A DNA stretch of 64,000 nucleotides from assembly GCA_018826515.1 (NCBI GenBank), contig JAHKAM010000057.1, positions 30,379 to 94,378 on the forward strand, written 5' to 3'. The position numbers and the translations under genes were made by a program. The DNA is from Alphaproteobacteria bacterium. Its GTDB lineage: Bacteria > Pseudomonadota > Alphaproteobacteria > Caulobacterales > Caulobacteraceae. Shown piece by piece: positions 37,524 to 48,421 of the stretch (position 1 is its first letter; each line of letters begins with the position of its first letter). Under the pieces are notes generated by a model, which did no database searches, had not been told where the DNA came from, and worked only from the letters and a program-made list of their open reading frames with translations.

Positions 37524-37531
37524 GGCGGGCT

Positions 37532-37607
37532 TCAAAGGCGCCGCCTCCAAAGGGCGGCCCTTGTTGCTTTACCCACACAGCGCAGCGCCAGCCTCAAAGG
37601 CGCCGCC
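37532..37607. repeat. Direct repeat in the tig leader
   Basis: TCAAAGGCGCCGCC occurs at 37532-37545 and again at 37594-37607, between the predicted promoter and the tig start. Each copy contains GGCGCC. It would be transcribed as part of the 5' leader. Confidence 0.6.
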
Positions 37608-37629
37608 ACAGAGCGTCAGAATCCCGACC

Positions 37630-38973
37630 ATGCAAGTCGTCGAAAAGTCCAACGAAGGCCTCAGCCGCGTGATCGCGGTGACCATTCCGGCCGCCGAGCT
37701 GAACCAGAAGCTGGACGCCAAGCTGAAGGAAGTCGCGCCGCAGATGAAGCTCAAGGGCTTCCGTCCCGGCAAGGTCCCGATGTCGCACGTCAAGAAGACC
37801 TTCGGCCGCGACCTGATGGGCGAAATCGTCAATGACGCGCTGAACACCTCGAGCCAGAAGGCCCTGGACGACGCCAAGGTGCGTCCGGCCGCGCCCGCCG
37901 AGATGAAGCTGACCTCGGACATGGACAAGGTCATCGCCGGCACGGAAGACCTCGCCTATGAAATGGCGCTCGAGGTCATGCCGGACTTCGCGCCGACCGA
38001 CATCAAGACGCTGAAGCTCGCCCGCCCGACCTATGAGGCGTCCGACGCCGATCTGGACGAGGCTCTCACGGAACTGGCCGGTCAGGCCAAGTCGTACGAG
38101 GACAAGAAGGGCAAGACCGTCAAGGCCGCCGAGGGCGACGAGGTCACCATCGACTTCCTGGGCAAGCTGGATGGCGAGCCCTTCGAGGGCGGCGCCGCCG
38201 AGGACGCCCAGCTGGTGATCGGCTCGAACCGCTTCATCCCGGGCTTCGAGGAGCAGCTCAAGGGCGCCAAGGTCGGCGACGAGACCGTCCTGAACGTCAC
38301 CTTCCCCGAGGACTACCAGGCCCCCCATCTGGCCGGCAAGGCCGTGACCTTCGACGTCAAGGTCAAGGCCATCAAGGCCGAGGCCCCCGCCGTGATCGAC
38401 GAGGACTTCGCCAAGCGCATCGGCATCGAGTCGCTGGACAAGCTGAAGGAACTGCTGCGCACCAATCTGAACCAGCAGTACACCGGCGCCGCCCGCTTCA
38501 AGCTGAAGCGCGCCCTGCTGGACGAGCTGGACAAGGCCCACGACTTCCCCCTGCCGCCCAAGATGGTCGAGGCCGAGTTCGACGGCATCTGGCAACAGGT
38601 CCAGGCCGACAAGGACGCCGGCCGCCTGCCGGAGGATGACGCCAAGAAGTCCGAGAAGAAGCTCAAGGAAGAATACCGGAAGATCGCCGAGCGCCGCGTG
38701 CGCCTGGGTCTGGTGCTGGCCGAGATCGGCCGCGCCAACAACGTCCAGGTCACCGACCAGGAGCTGAACAACGCCATCATGAACGAGGCCCGCAACTATC
38801 CGGGTCAGGAGCGTCAGGTGCTGGACTTCTATCGCCAGAACCCCAACGCCGCCGCCCAGATGCGCGCCCCGATCTATGAAGAGAAGGTCTGCGACCTGAT
38901 CTTCGACCAAGCCAAGGTGACCGATACGCCGATCACCAAGGAAGAGCTGCTCAAGGAAGACGACGACCTCTAG
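37630..38973 (+). CDS. tig: Trigger factor, ribosome-associated chaperone
   Basis: A 447-residue trigger factor. The ribosome-binding N-domain has the signature GFRPGKVPMSHVKKTFG at about 41-57. The FKBP-like peptidyl-prolyl isomerase domain (about 150-245) includes GDEVTIDFLGKLDGEPFEGG and FIPGFEEQLKGAKVGDE. The helical C-domain follows. ATG 37630 is chosen because the family begins MQVVEKSNEGLSR. In Caulobacter tig is immediately followed by clpP; here three paralogous genes lie between. A strong terminator follows, so it is probably a separate unit. Confidence 0.97.
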   Translation: MQVVEKSNEGLSRVIAVTIPAAELNQKLDAKLKEVAPQMKLKGFRPGKVPMSHVKKTFGRDLMGEIVNDALNTSSQKALDDAKVRPAAPAEMKLTSDMDKVIAGTEDLAYEMALEVMPDFAPTDIKTLKLARPTYEASDADLDEALTELAGQAKSYEDKKGKTVKAAEGDEVTIDFLGKLDGEPFEGGAAEDAQLVIGSNRFIPGFEEQLKGAKVGDETVLNVTFPEDYQAPHLAGKAVTFDVKVKAIKAEAPAVIDEDFAKRIGIESLDKLKELLRTNLNQQYTGAARFKLKRALLDELDKAHDFPLPPKMVEAEFDGIWQQVQADKDAGRLPEDDAKKSEKKLKEEYRKIAERRVRLGLVLAEIGRANNVQVTDQELNNAIMNEARNYPGQERQVLDFYRQNPNAAAQMRAPIYEEKVCDLIFDQAKVTDTPITKEELLKEDDDL

Positions 38974-39000
38974 GTTCGACGTCAGGCCTGCCGGAATCAG

Positions 39001-39030
39001 CCCCGCCCCGGTCCAGCCGGGGCGGGGTTT
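39001..39030 (+). terminator. Rho-independent terminator of tig
   Basis: A perfect 11-base stem, CCCCGCCCCGG (39001-39011) with CCGGGGCGGGG (39017-39027), and TTT. Confidence 0.88.
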
Positions 39031-39116
39031 GTCTGTGTGGCGCGGGTCCCCAATGCATATTCCCGACCGGCGGCAACGCTGATACGCTGCGTGTCCAATC
39101 AGCGTGAGACACGGCT

Positions 39117-40097
39117 ATGTTGTATGCCCTGATGGCCGCCGCCCTGCTGGCGTCGCCCCAGTCCGCCCCGCCAGCCCAGACCCCGCCGGTCGCGCAGGAC
39201 CCGGTCCGTCTTGAAGACGTGATCGTGGACACCCGGCGTCTGGAAGACACCACCGAGGATTATGTGGATGCGGTCGCCGCGCCCGCCCGTCGTCGCGGCC
39301 TGGCCCGCTGGAAGGACGGCATGTGTGTCGGTGTCGTCAATCTGGAGGCGGAAACGGCGCAGTATCTGGCCGACCGGGTGTCCGATGTGGCGCGCAGCCT
39401 CGGCCTCCGCGCCCATGAGCCCGAGTGCCATCCCAGCGTCCTGATAGTGGCGACGAGCGACGGCCCTGCTTTCACCGAACGGTTCGTGGCGATGCGCCCG
39501 CGCCTGTTTCGCGTCGGTGCAGCGGGGATGGACCGCGGTTCCGCTGAATTACGGGAGTTCATTCGCGAGGAGCGCCCGGTCCGCTGGTGGCACGTGAGTC
39601 TCCCGGTCGACAGCGAAACCGGCAATCCGGTGGTGCGCCCCCCTGGCTTCGTGGCGGGATCCGGCACGGGCGGCGGTGGCCGGGACGCCACATCCGCCCA
39701 GGAGTATGCGCCCAATACGGCCATCTTCGCCGCGTCGCGACTGACGACCCAGTATGTCGATCATCTGAAGCGGGTCTTCATCATCGTGGATGTCGATCGG
39801 ATGAACGGGGCCAGCCTGCAGCAGCTGGGCGACTATGTCGCCATGGTGGCCATGGCCCAGGTCGATCCCGACGCCGACACCGGCCGGTTCGACACCATCC
39901 TCAATCTGTTCGACGATCCCTCGACCGCGCCGACGGGTCTGACGGGCTGGGACCGGGCCTATCTGGAGGGGCTCTACGACCTCGGGTCGGAGACCCACCG
40001 CATCAACCAGCGCGCCCAGGTGCAGGCGGTCGCCGCCGCCATCGCCAACGCCTACCGTGGCAGCGAGGCCGCGCCGGAGGATCTCGACCAGCCCTGA
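39117..40097 (+). CDS. Secreted protein of unknown function, tandem paralog 1
   Basis: A 326-residue protein, first of three tandem paralogs. A short hydrophobic N-terminus (MLYALMAAALLASPQSA) looks like a signal peptide. Then come LEDVIVDTRRLEDTTEDYVDAV, RRGLARWKDGMCVGVVNL (C70), EPECHPSVLIVATSD (C104), RPVRWWHVSLPVD, FIIVDVDRMNGASLQQLGDYVAMVAMAQVD, and a final FDTILNLFDD...GLTGWDRAYLEGLYD region. All these segments and both cysteines recur in the other two copies. There is no HExxH or other obvious catalytic motif. The ordered alpha/beta segments suggest a folded periplasmic domain; function is unknown. Confidence 0.85.
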   Translation: MLYALMAAALLASPQSAPPAQTPPVAQDPVRLEDVIVDTRRLEDTTEDYVDAVAAPARRRGLARWKDGMCVGVVNLEAETAQYLADRVSDVARSLGLRAHEPECHPSVLIVATSDGPAFTERFVAMRPRLFRVGAAGMDRGSAELREFIREERPVRWWHVSLPVDSETGNPVVRPPGFVAGSGTGGGGRDATSAQEYAPNTAIFAASRLTTQYVDHLKRVFIIVDVDRMNGASLQQLGDYVAMVAMAQVDPDADTGRFDTILNLFDDPSTAPTGLTGWDRAYLEGLYDLGSETHRINQRAQVQAVAAAIANAYRGSEAAPEDLDQP

Positions 40098-40186
40098 GTT
40101 CACCTCCGCCGCGGGGCCTCTGCACGGCATTCCCTGCGCGCCCGAACGCTGGTATATTGCGTGCAATTGCCACTGGAAACACGCAG

Positions 40187-41164
40187 ATGTTGCACGCAGT
40201 CCTCGCCGCCGTCCTTCTGACCGCGCCCCAGGAGCCGGCTGCCGCGCCGCCGTCGCCGGTCGTAGCCGCCCAGGACCCCATCCGGCTGGAGGACGTCGTG
40301 GTCGACGCCCGTCGCCTGGAGGAGACCACGGAGGAATACGTCGATCTGGTCGCCGCGCCCGCGCGCCGGCGCGGCCTGGCCCGCTGGAAGGAGGGGGTGT
40401 GCGTCGGCGTCGCCAACCTCGATCACGAGATCGCCCGCTATCTGGCGGACCGGGTATCCGACGTGGCGCGCGAACTGGGTCTCCAGGCCCGCGAGCCCGA
40501 CTGCGATCCCACGGTCCTGATCATCGCCACCAGCGACAGCGCGAATTTCACTGAAAGCTTCGTCGCGCAACGGCCGCGGCTGTTCCGGGTGGGCGGCGCG
40601 GGCATGGATCGCGGCGGGGCCCGACTGCGCGATTTCATCGGCGACGACCGGCCGATCCGCTGGTGGCACGTCAGTCTGCCGGTCCACCGCGACACCGGCG
40701 AGCGGGTCGTGCGGTTGCCGGGCGACATCTCCGGCAGCGGGGCGGTCACCGGCGGACCTTCCGCCCAGCAGTATGCGCCGCAGAGCCGCGTCAGCGCCCC
40801 CTCCCGTCTCAACGACGACACCGAGGATGTGCTCGCGCGGGTCTTCATCATCGTCGATGTCGATCACCTGAACGGCGCCAGCCTGGAGCAGCTGGGAGAC
40901 TATGTGGCCCTGGTCGCGATGGCGCAGGTCGATGCTGACGCCGATACTGGCGGCTTCGACACCATTCTGAACCTGTTCGACGATCCCGCGAGGGCGCCGA
41001 CGGGCCTGACCGGCTGGGACCGGGCCTATCTGGAGGGCCTGTACGATCGGCGGTCGCAAACCCACCGCGTCAACCAGCGCGCCCAGGTCCAGGCGGTCGC
41101 CTCGGCTATCGCCAACGCGTATCGCGACGGCGAGGCCGAGCCGGATGACGGCGACCGGCGCTGA
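40187..41164 (+). CDS. Secreted protein of unknown function, tandem paralog 2
   Basis: A 325-residue paralog of the preceding gene and its closest relative in the window: most of the length aligns without large gaps. C72 and C106 keep the 34-residue spacing. The conserved blocks are RRGLARWKEGVCVGVANL, ADRVSDVARELGLQAREPDC, RPIRWWHVSLPV, FIIVDVDHLNGASLEQLGDYVALVAMAQVDADADTGGFDTILNLFDDP and LTGWDRAYLEGLYD. The main divergence is in the signal region and a loop near 185-205. The about 40 bases before each start also look related (GCTGRTAYRYTGCGTG pattern), so the duplication carried upstream DNA. The start is ATG 40187; a longer frame overlapping paralog 1 is rejected. Confidence 0.85.
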   Translation: MLHAVLAAVLLTAPQEPAAAPPSPVVAAQDPIRLEDVVVDARRLEETTEEYVDLVAAPARRRGLARWKEGVCVGVANLDHEIARYLADRVSDVARELGLQAREPDCDPTVLIIATSDSANFTESFVAQRPRLFRVGGAGMDRGGARLRDFIGDDRPIRWWHVSLPVHRDTGERVVRLPGDISGSGAVTGGPSAQQYAPQSRVSAPSRLNDDTEDVLARVFIIVDVDHLNGASLEQLGDYVALVAMAQVDADADTGGFDTILNLFDDPARAPTGLTGWDRAYLEGLYDRRSQTHRVNQRAQVQAVASAIANAYRDGEAEPDDGDRR

Positions 41165-41247
41165 CGCATCCCAGGGTTGTGTATATGTGATTGACGCGCA
41201 AGCGTGGCGGAGTCAGGGTGGCGATCTGAAGTCATGCGGGGGTTGCC

Positions 41248-42180
41248 ATGTCGTCCTTGTCCGCCGTTCTGGCCCTGACCCTTGCGCTCGGCGCGGTCGG
41301 CGCCGCCTCCGCCCAGGAGCCGCCGGCCCGCCCCTCGGCCCAGCTGGACGACGTCGTCCTCGAGGGGCGTCAGCTCGAGGCCATGGTGCGCGGCTTCGTC
41401 AACGAGGTGTCCCAGCCGGCCAACAATCGTGGTCTGGCGCGCTGGAACCGGCCGGTTTGCGTCGGCGCGGTCAACCTGCGCAACGACGTCGCCCGGTACG
41501 TCGTCGACCGCATCTCCGACGTGGCGCGCGAGCTGGAGGTCGAGGCCGGCGAACCCGGCTGCCGCCCGAACATCCTGATCGTGGCCGCTGACGACGGCGC
41601 TGCGCTCGCCTCTGCCATCGTCGAGGACCAGCCGCGCAATTTCGACCTGCGCCACAACGGCACCGATGCGGGGACGCGGGCCTTCCGCAATTTCCGCACG
41701 GGCGATCAACCGGTGCGCTGGTGGCAGATCAGCATGCCGATCGATGCCGAGACCGGAGACAGGGCCGTGCGGCTCCCCGGCGACATCGATCCGCGGACCG
41801 GCCAGCCGGCCGCCCCGACCATCCATGTCTTCGCCGCCTCCCGCCTGCGGACCCAGATTCGCGACGACATGATCCGTTCGATCATCATCGTCGATGTCGA
41901 GCGGGCGGCCGGGGCCAATCTGGTGCAACTGGCCGACTATCTGGCGCTGGTGGCCCTGGCCCAGGTGGACGCCGAGGCCGACGTCTCGACCTTTCCGACC
42001 ATCCTGAACCTGTTCGACGACCCGGCCGGTGCTCCGGCGGGTCTGACGGACTGGGACCGGTCGTATCTCCGGGCCCTGTACGAGCACGACCAGTTCCGCA
42101 TCAACCGCAACAGCCAGGTGCGTTCCGTGGCCGAGGCCGTGACCCGCGACCGTCGTGCGGCCGCCGCCGAGCCGGAGTGA
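41248..42180 (+). CDS. Secreted protein of unknown function, tandem paralog 3
   Basis: A 310-residue, more diverged member of the tandem family, with a clear signal peptide ending AASAQ. Shared blocks are NNRGLARWNRPVCVGAVNL (C71), GEPGCRPNILIVA (C105), QPVRWWQISMPIDAETGD, IIIVDVERAAGANLVQLADYLALVALAQVDAEAD and TILNLFDDPAGAPAGLTDWDRSYLRALY. The mid-region equivalent to LFRVGGAGMDRGG is replaced by NFDLRHNGTDAGTR. It precedes clpP by 112 bases containing a 17-base palindrome. The low divergence of paralogs 1 and 2 compared with this one suggests it is the older copy (inference). Confidence 0.83.
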   Translation: MSSLSAVLALTLALGAVGAASAQEPPARPSAQLDDVVLEGRQLEAMVRGFVNEVSQPANNRGLARWNRPVCVGAVNLRNDVARYVVDRISDVARELEVEAGEPGCRPNILIVAADDGAALASAIVEDQPRNFDLRHNGTDAGTRAFRNFRTGDQPVRWWQISMPIDAETGDRAVRLPGDIDPRTGQPAAPTIHVFAASRLRTQIRDDMIRSIIIVDVERAAGANLVQLADYLALVALAQVDAEADVSTFPTILNLFDDPAGAPAGLTDWDRSYLRALYEHDQFRINRNSQVRSVAEAVTRDRRAAAAEPE

Positions 42181-42198
42181 TCAGCGGGTTCTGACGTC

Positions 42199-42215
42199 TT
42201 GACGCCTTGCGTCAA
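42199..42215. promoter_or_regulatory. Palindrome in the clpP upstream region
   Basis: TTGACGC-CTT-GCGTCAA is a perfect 7-base inverted repeat 78 bases before the clpP start and 18 bases after the third paralog. It could be an operator for clpP. TTGACG inside it also resembles a -35 hexamer, but no good -10 lies at 16-18 bases. Confidence 0.45.
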
Positions 42216-42292
42216 CGATCTGGCAACGCGATATCCTGTCCAACAGGAGCGCGACCCGTGAGTCGCGCCGCCAGCATCCCGAGAAGGCCCAT

Positions 42293-42934
42293 ATGCGCGA
42301 TCCCATCGAACTGATGAACATGAACCTCGTCCCCATGGTGGTCGAGCAGTCCAGCCGGGGCGAACGGTCCTTCGACATCTTCTCGCGCCTGCTGCGGGAA
42401 CGGATCATCTTCCTGACCGGGCCCTTCGAGGACACCATGGCCTCGCTGATCTGCGCCCAGCTGCTGTTCCTTGAATCGGAGAATCCGAAGAAGGAAATCA
42501 GCATGTATATCAACAGCCCCGGCGGACAGGTGTCCTCGGCGCTGGCGATCTATGACACCATGCAATACATCCGCTCGCCGGTTTCGACCGTGTGCATGGG
42601 CATGGCCGCCTCGGCCGGATCGCTGATCCTCGCCGCCGGCGCCGCGGGCCAGCGCGTGGCCCTGCCGAACGCCCGCATCATGGTCCACCAGCCCTCGGGC
42701 GGCTTCCGCGGCCAGGCGTCTGATATCGAGCTGCACGCCGCCGACATCCGTTACACCAAGCGCCGCCTCAACGAGATCTACGTCCAGCACACCGGCCGGA
42801 CCTATGAGGAGGTCGAGAAGACCCTCGACCGCGACCATTTCATGAGCGCCGAGGAAGCCAAGACCTGGGGCGTGGTCGACCACGTCTACGACCGTCGCGA
42901 ACAGGCCGAGGGCGACGGAGTGAAGACCGTCTGA
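42293..42934 (+). CDS. clpP: ATP-dependent Clp protease proteolytic subunit ClpP
   Basis: A 213-residue serine peptidase forming the tetradecameric barrel used by ClpX and ClpA. The catalytic serine is S107 in GMAASAGS and the histidine H132 in MVHQPSGG; the Asp lies in [29 protein letters not shown] is the oxyanion segment. The N-terminal 15 or so residues are a probable propeptide. AGAAGG precedes the start. In Caulobacter ClpP is essential and, with ClpX, degrades cell-cycle regulators such as CtrA (family knowledge). Confidence 0.97.
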   Translation: MRDPIELMNMNLVPMVVEQSSRGERSFDIFSRLLRERIIFLTGPFEDTMASLICAQLLFLESENPKKEISMYINSPGGQVSSALAIYDTMQYIRSPVSTVCMGMAASAGSLILAAGAAGQRVALPNARIMVHQPSGGFRGQASDIELHAADIRYTKRRLNEIYVQHTGRTYEEVEKTLDRDHFMSAEEAKTWGVVDHVYDRREQAEGDGVKTV

Positions 42935-42958
42935 GGCCCTCGGGGCCGCAACGACGAG

Positions 42959-42990
42959 AAAAAGGCGCGTCGGCGACGGCGCGCCTTTTT
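42959..42990. terminator. Bidirectional-type terminator after clpP
   Basis: AAAAAGGCGCG (42959-42969) pairs perfectly with CGCGCCTTTTT (42980-42990) across a 10-base loop, giving a T-run on both strands. Confidence 0.88.
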
Positions 42991-43010
42991 CCTTGTGCTA
43001 TCAGGACGCC

Positions 43011-43328
43011 ATGCAGACGCGCGACAACAGCGGGACCGTCGAGATCGACGGCGACATCTACCATTGGGACCTGCGGCGACAGCCCCGGCCGTTGAGCGGC
43101 GGCAAATGGGAAGGCGTGGCCGTGACCCTGCGGCTGGCCGACTTCAGGCGCGAGGCCATTGTACAGTTCCCGCCGCCGCTGCGGCCGAACGGACGCCCGG
43201 ACACGGAGAAGCAGTTCGTGAACCCCGACCACATCCGCAATGCGGTGACGGCGGTGATCGAGGCGGGCTGGAATCCCACGTCCCGCGGCAAGCCGATGGT
43301 GTTCGACGTGGACGCCGAAGGCCGCTGA
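43011..43328 (+). CDS. Conserved-looking small hypothetical protein
   Basis: A 105-residue cytoplasmic protein: GTVEIDGDIYHWDLRRQPRPLSGGKWEGVAVTLRLADFRREAIVQFP then PNGRPDTEKQFVNPDHIRNAVTAVIEAGWNPTSRGKPMVFDVD. It reads as a compact beta-rich fold followed by a helix, with no signal peptide or membrane segment. I do not recognise a named domain. It converges with cicA with no spacer: the two stop codons are adjacent. Codon use looks like its neighbours. Confidence 0.75.
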   Translation: MQTRDNSGTVEIDGDIYHWDLRRQPRPLSGGKWEGVAVTLRLADFRREAIVQFPPPLRPNGRPDTEKQFVNPDHIRNAVTAVIEAGWNPTSRGKPMVFDVDAEGR

Positions 43329-43970
43329 TCAGCCCTTGAACCGCCGGAACCCGGCCTCGTCGGCGATGGCCAGCATCTCGGTGTCGCCGGTGGTGTCGCC
43401 ATAGGCGGCGGCCAGCTGCATATCCTCGCCGAAGGCCGCCCGCAGCCGCCGCACCTTTTCCTCGCCCCGGCAGTTGGGGCCGGCGAAGGCGCCCGTCACC
43501 CGGTCGTCGCCGTCGAACAGCAGCGGCGTGCCCAGCAGGCCCTCGGCGCCGAGCCGTCGCGCGAACGGCGCCACGGTGGTCTCCGGGCTGGCCGTGACGA
43601 TGACCCGGTACGCCCCCCGTTCGCCCCAGTCCTTCCAGCAGGCGAGGGCGTCATAGCGCATGAAGCCGGGCCAGACCTGGCCGGCGAAGGCCTCTGCATC
43701 CTCTTCGAGCTGAATGCGCGGCACGCCCCTCAGAAACTGCTTCACTGAGGCCGCCTTGAGCCGGCCCCGGTCCCGGTGCCCGGGATAGGCCGCCAGGTCG
43801 GGCGCCATCCGCGCCAGCCCCCCGAGCCAGCCCGCGCCGCCTGCCCGCCAGCGCAGAAAGGCGGTGAAACTGTCGCGAACCGTCAGCGTGCCGTCGAAAT
43901 CGAAGGCGACGATGGCCTGATCCTTGCGGTGCGGCTGGTGAAACGGGGACGGACTTCCCATGTCAGACAT
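43329..43970 (-). CDS. cicA: HAD-superfamily phosphatase, CicA-like
   Basis: A 213-residue HAD hydrolase. Motif I is FDFDGTLTVRDSF (about 23-35), with the nucleophilic Asp and second Asp; motif II is VTASPE; the C-terminal AYGDTTGDTEML gives motif IV. The length and the helical cap (FLRWRAGGAGWLGGLARMAPDLAAY) fit phosphoserine-phosphatase-like HAD-IB proteins. In Caulobacter the gene between clpP and clpX, cicA, encodes such a protein and affects cell shape when overexpressed. The symbol rests on position and family. A substrate is not known. Confidence 0.8.
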   Translation of the reverse strand: MSDMGSPSPFHQPHRKDQAIVAFDFDGTLTVRDSFTAFLRWRAGGAGWLGGLARMAPDLAAYPGHRDRGRLKAASVKQFLRGVPRIQLEEDAEAFAGQVWPGFMRYDALACWKDWGERGAYRVIVTASPETTVAPFARRLGAEGLLGTPLLFDGDDRVTGAFAGPNCRGEEKVRRLRAAFGEDMQLAAAYGDTTGDTEMLAIADEAGFRRFKG

Positions 43971-44168
43971 TCGCCGCGATCTCCCTCGACAGTGTGATGT
44001 CCGCTTCGGACTCCAGCCTGGCCAGCCTGGCCTGGTCGGGGTTGTGGCGGACCCCGGTATGGGTGATTGTCAATTTTTGAAGACCTTTGCGCCCATAGTC
44101 CGGGAATCAAACGCGAGGGATGCGCGCCAGCCCCATATCGGGGCGAACCGCGGGAGTGAGAAGACCCG

Positions 44169-45443
44169 ATGACCAAAGCCGCCGGCACAGACGCCAAAAG
44201 CACGCTCTACTGCTCGTTTTGCGGCAAGAGCCAGCACGAGGTGCGCAAGCTCATCGCCGGGCCGACCGTGTTCATCTGCGATGAATGCGTCGAGCTTTGC
44301 ATGGACATCATCCGTGAAGAGCACAAAATCTCCTTCTCCAAGGCGAAGGACGGTGTGCCCTCGCCCAAGGAGATCCGCGAGGTTCTTGACGACTATGTGA
44401 TCGGCCAGAGCCACGCCAAGAAGGTGCTCTCGGTCGCGGTCCACAACCACTACAAGCGGTTGAACCACGCGACGAAGAACAACGACGTCGAACTGGCCAA
44501 GTCCAACATCATGCTGATCGGGCCGACCGGCTCGGGCAAGACGCTGCTGGCCCAGACGCTGGCCCGCATCATCGACGTGCCCTTCACCATGGCCGACGCC
44601 ACGACGCTCACTGAAGCGGGCTATGTCGGCGAGGATGTCGAGAACATCATCCTGAAGCTGCTCCAGGCCTCCGACTACAACGTCGAGCGAGCCCAGCGCG
44701 GCATCGTCTACATCGATGAAATCGACAAGATTTCGCGCAAGTCCGACAATCCCTCGATCACCCGCGACGTCTCGGGCGAGGGCGTGCAGCAGGCCCTGCT
44801 GAAGATCATGGAAGGCACCGTCGCCTCCGTGCCCCCGCAGGGCGGCCGCAAGCACCCGCAGCAGGAGTTCCTGCAGGTCGACACCGCCAACATCCTGTTC
44901 ATCGTCGGCGGCGCCTTCGCCGGCCTCGAGAAGGTGATCGCGGCGCGCGGCGACGGCGCCTCGATCGGCTTCGGCGCCAAGGTCAAGGAAATCGACGAGC
45001 GCCGCACCGGCGACATCCTCAAGGGCGTCGAGCCCGACGACCTGATGCGCTTCGGCCTGATCCCCGAGTTCATCGGCCGTCTGCCCGTTCTGGCGACGCT
45101 GGAGGACCTCGACGAACCGGCGCTGGTCACCATCCTGACCGAGCCCAAGAACGCCCTGGTCAAACAGTACAAGCGCCTGTTCGAAATGGAGAATGTCGAT
45201 CTGACATTCACCGACGACGCCCTGATCGCCGTCGCCAAGAAGGCCATCACCCGCAAGACCGGCGCCCGCGGCCTGCGTTCCATCCTGGAAGGCATCCTGC
45301 TGGAGACGATGTTCGAACTGCCCACCTTCGAGGGCGTCGAGGAAGTCGTCGTCAACGCCGAGGTCATCGAGGGCAAGGCCCAGCCGCTGCTGATCTATTC
45401 CGAGACCAAGTCCAAGAAGGCCGCGCCCGACAGCGCCGCCTGA
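44169..45443 (+). CDS. clpX: ATP-dependent Clp protease ATPase ClpX
   Basis: A 424-residue AAA+ unfoldase. The N-terminal zinc-binding domain has C15, C18, C37 and C40 ([16 protein letters not shown]). Walker A GPTGSGKT is at about 118-125 and Walker B at IVYIDEIDK. The pore loop GYVGED and the ClpP-docking IGF loop (GASIGFGAK) are present. It recognises ssrA-tagged and native substrates and works with ClpP. A long divergent spacer with cicA contains the promoter region, which I could not resolve. Confidence 0.98.
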   Translation: MTKAAGTDAKSTLYCSFCGKSQHEVRKLIAGPTVFICDECVELCMDIIREEHKISFSKAKDGVPSPKEIREVLDDYVIGQSHAKKVLSVAVHNHYKRLNHATKNNDVELAKSNIMLIGPTGSGKTLLAQTLARIIDVPFTMADATTLTEAGYVGEDVENIILKLLQASDYNVERAQRGIVYIDEIDKISRKSDNPSITRDVSGEGVQQALLKIMEGTVASVPPQGGRKHPQQEFLQVDTANILFIVGGAFAGLEKVIAARGDGASIGFGAKVKEIDERRTGDILKGVEPDDLMRFGLIPEFIGRLPVLATLEDLDEPALVTILTEPKNALVKQYKRLFEMENVDLTFTDDALIAVAKKAITRKTGARGLRSILEGILLETMFELPTFEGVEEVVVNAEVIEGKAQPLLIYSETKSKKAAPDSAA

Positions 45444-45461
45444 TCCGGCTGAACTGAACGA

Positions 45462-45491
45462 GGGCGGGGCCGCAGGCGGCTCCGCCCTTTT
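45462..45491 (+). terminator. Rho-independent terminator of clpX
   Basis: GGGCGGGGCCG pairs with CGGCTCCGCCC (one G-T pair) and is followed by TTTT. Confidence 0.85.
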
Positions 45492-45794
45492 CCATGGGCG
45501 CGATGATGCGTCCGGGCCACATCACGCAGCGACCGGATATTCCCCCGGTTCGAGAGGTTTCGGGCACGACGGCCCGCGCCCGGGCGGGTTGGCCGGGCAC
45601 GCCCATGCAGCTTGACCGCCTGTGGATGGAAGGACCGGGTCCTCACCCGTCCCGCTTGAACCCGGCGCGCGCAGAACCACATACTCATCCGAAGGCCGCC
45701 GAATGGCGGGCCGAGTCGAAACGGCGGGGCACAGGCGCCCCGCACGCCGCCGCGGCGGGTCCGAGATCAACGAGGACCCCGTGAGAGTTGCATC
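45492..45794. other. Intergenic region between clpX and lon
   Basis: About 300 bases without a convincing gene. The only candidate regulatory signal is a CTTGAA (45655-45660), 17-base spacer and CATACT (45678-45683). That is compatible with either sigma-70 or a heat-shock type promoter for lon and lies about 110 bases before it. The rest is GC-rich with several short inverted repeats such as GGGGC-ACAGGC-GCCCC near 45725. Confidence 0.5.
45655..45683 (+). promoter_or_regulatory. Possible heat-shock-like promoter of lon
   Basis: CTTGAA, 17 bases, CATACT. The -35 fits the sigma-32 core CTTGAA; the -10 is a weaker match. lon is heat-inducible in relatives. Confidence 0.35.
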
Positions 45795-48203
<2,409 letters not shown>

Positions 48204-48224
48204 CGGTGTGAAGCAGACAAAAGG

Positions 48225-48256
48225 AACCCCGCCCGGAGAGATCCGGGCGGGGTTTT
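48225..48256 (+). terminator. Rho-independent terminator of lon
   Basis: A perfect 13-base stem, AACCCCGCCCGGA (48225-48237) with TCCGGGCGGGGTT (48242-48254), and TTTT. Confidence 0.92.
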
Positions 48257-48264
48257 ACATCCTG

Positions 48265-48420
48265 CTCCCTCTCCCATTGGGAGAGGGCTTGAGCGCACGA
48301 TCGCGAAGCGGTCGTTCTTGCGCGAAAGGGTGTGGGTCGATCGCCCGCAGGCGGCTTCGCCGCTCCAACCAGCCGACCCACATCCGGCGCTACGCGCCAC
48401 CTTCTCCCAAAGGGAGAAGG
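48265..48420. repeat. Palindromic intergenic repeat element, copy B
   Basis: This element fills the space between convergent lon and the pirin gene. It starts with a hairpin, CCCTCTCCC-ATT-GGGAGAGGG (48267-48287), contains GATCGCGAAGCGGTC-type sub-hairpins, and ends with CTTCTCCCAAAGGGAGAAGG (48401-48420). TGTGGGTCG (48331-48339) and CGACCCACA (48374-48382) form the inner arms. The design is the same as the element at 464-609, though sequence identity is limited to the modules. It looks like a dispersed non-coding repeat family. Confidence 0.7.
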
Positions 48421-48421
48421 A

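Noticed and set aside
39587..40186. Frame extending paralog 2 upstream into paralog 1.
   Set aside because: It overlaps paralog 1 in another frame. The conserved signal-peptide start at 40187 is better supported.
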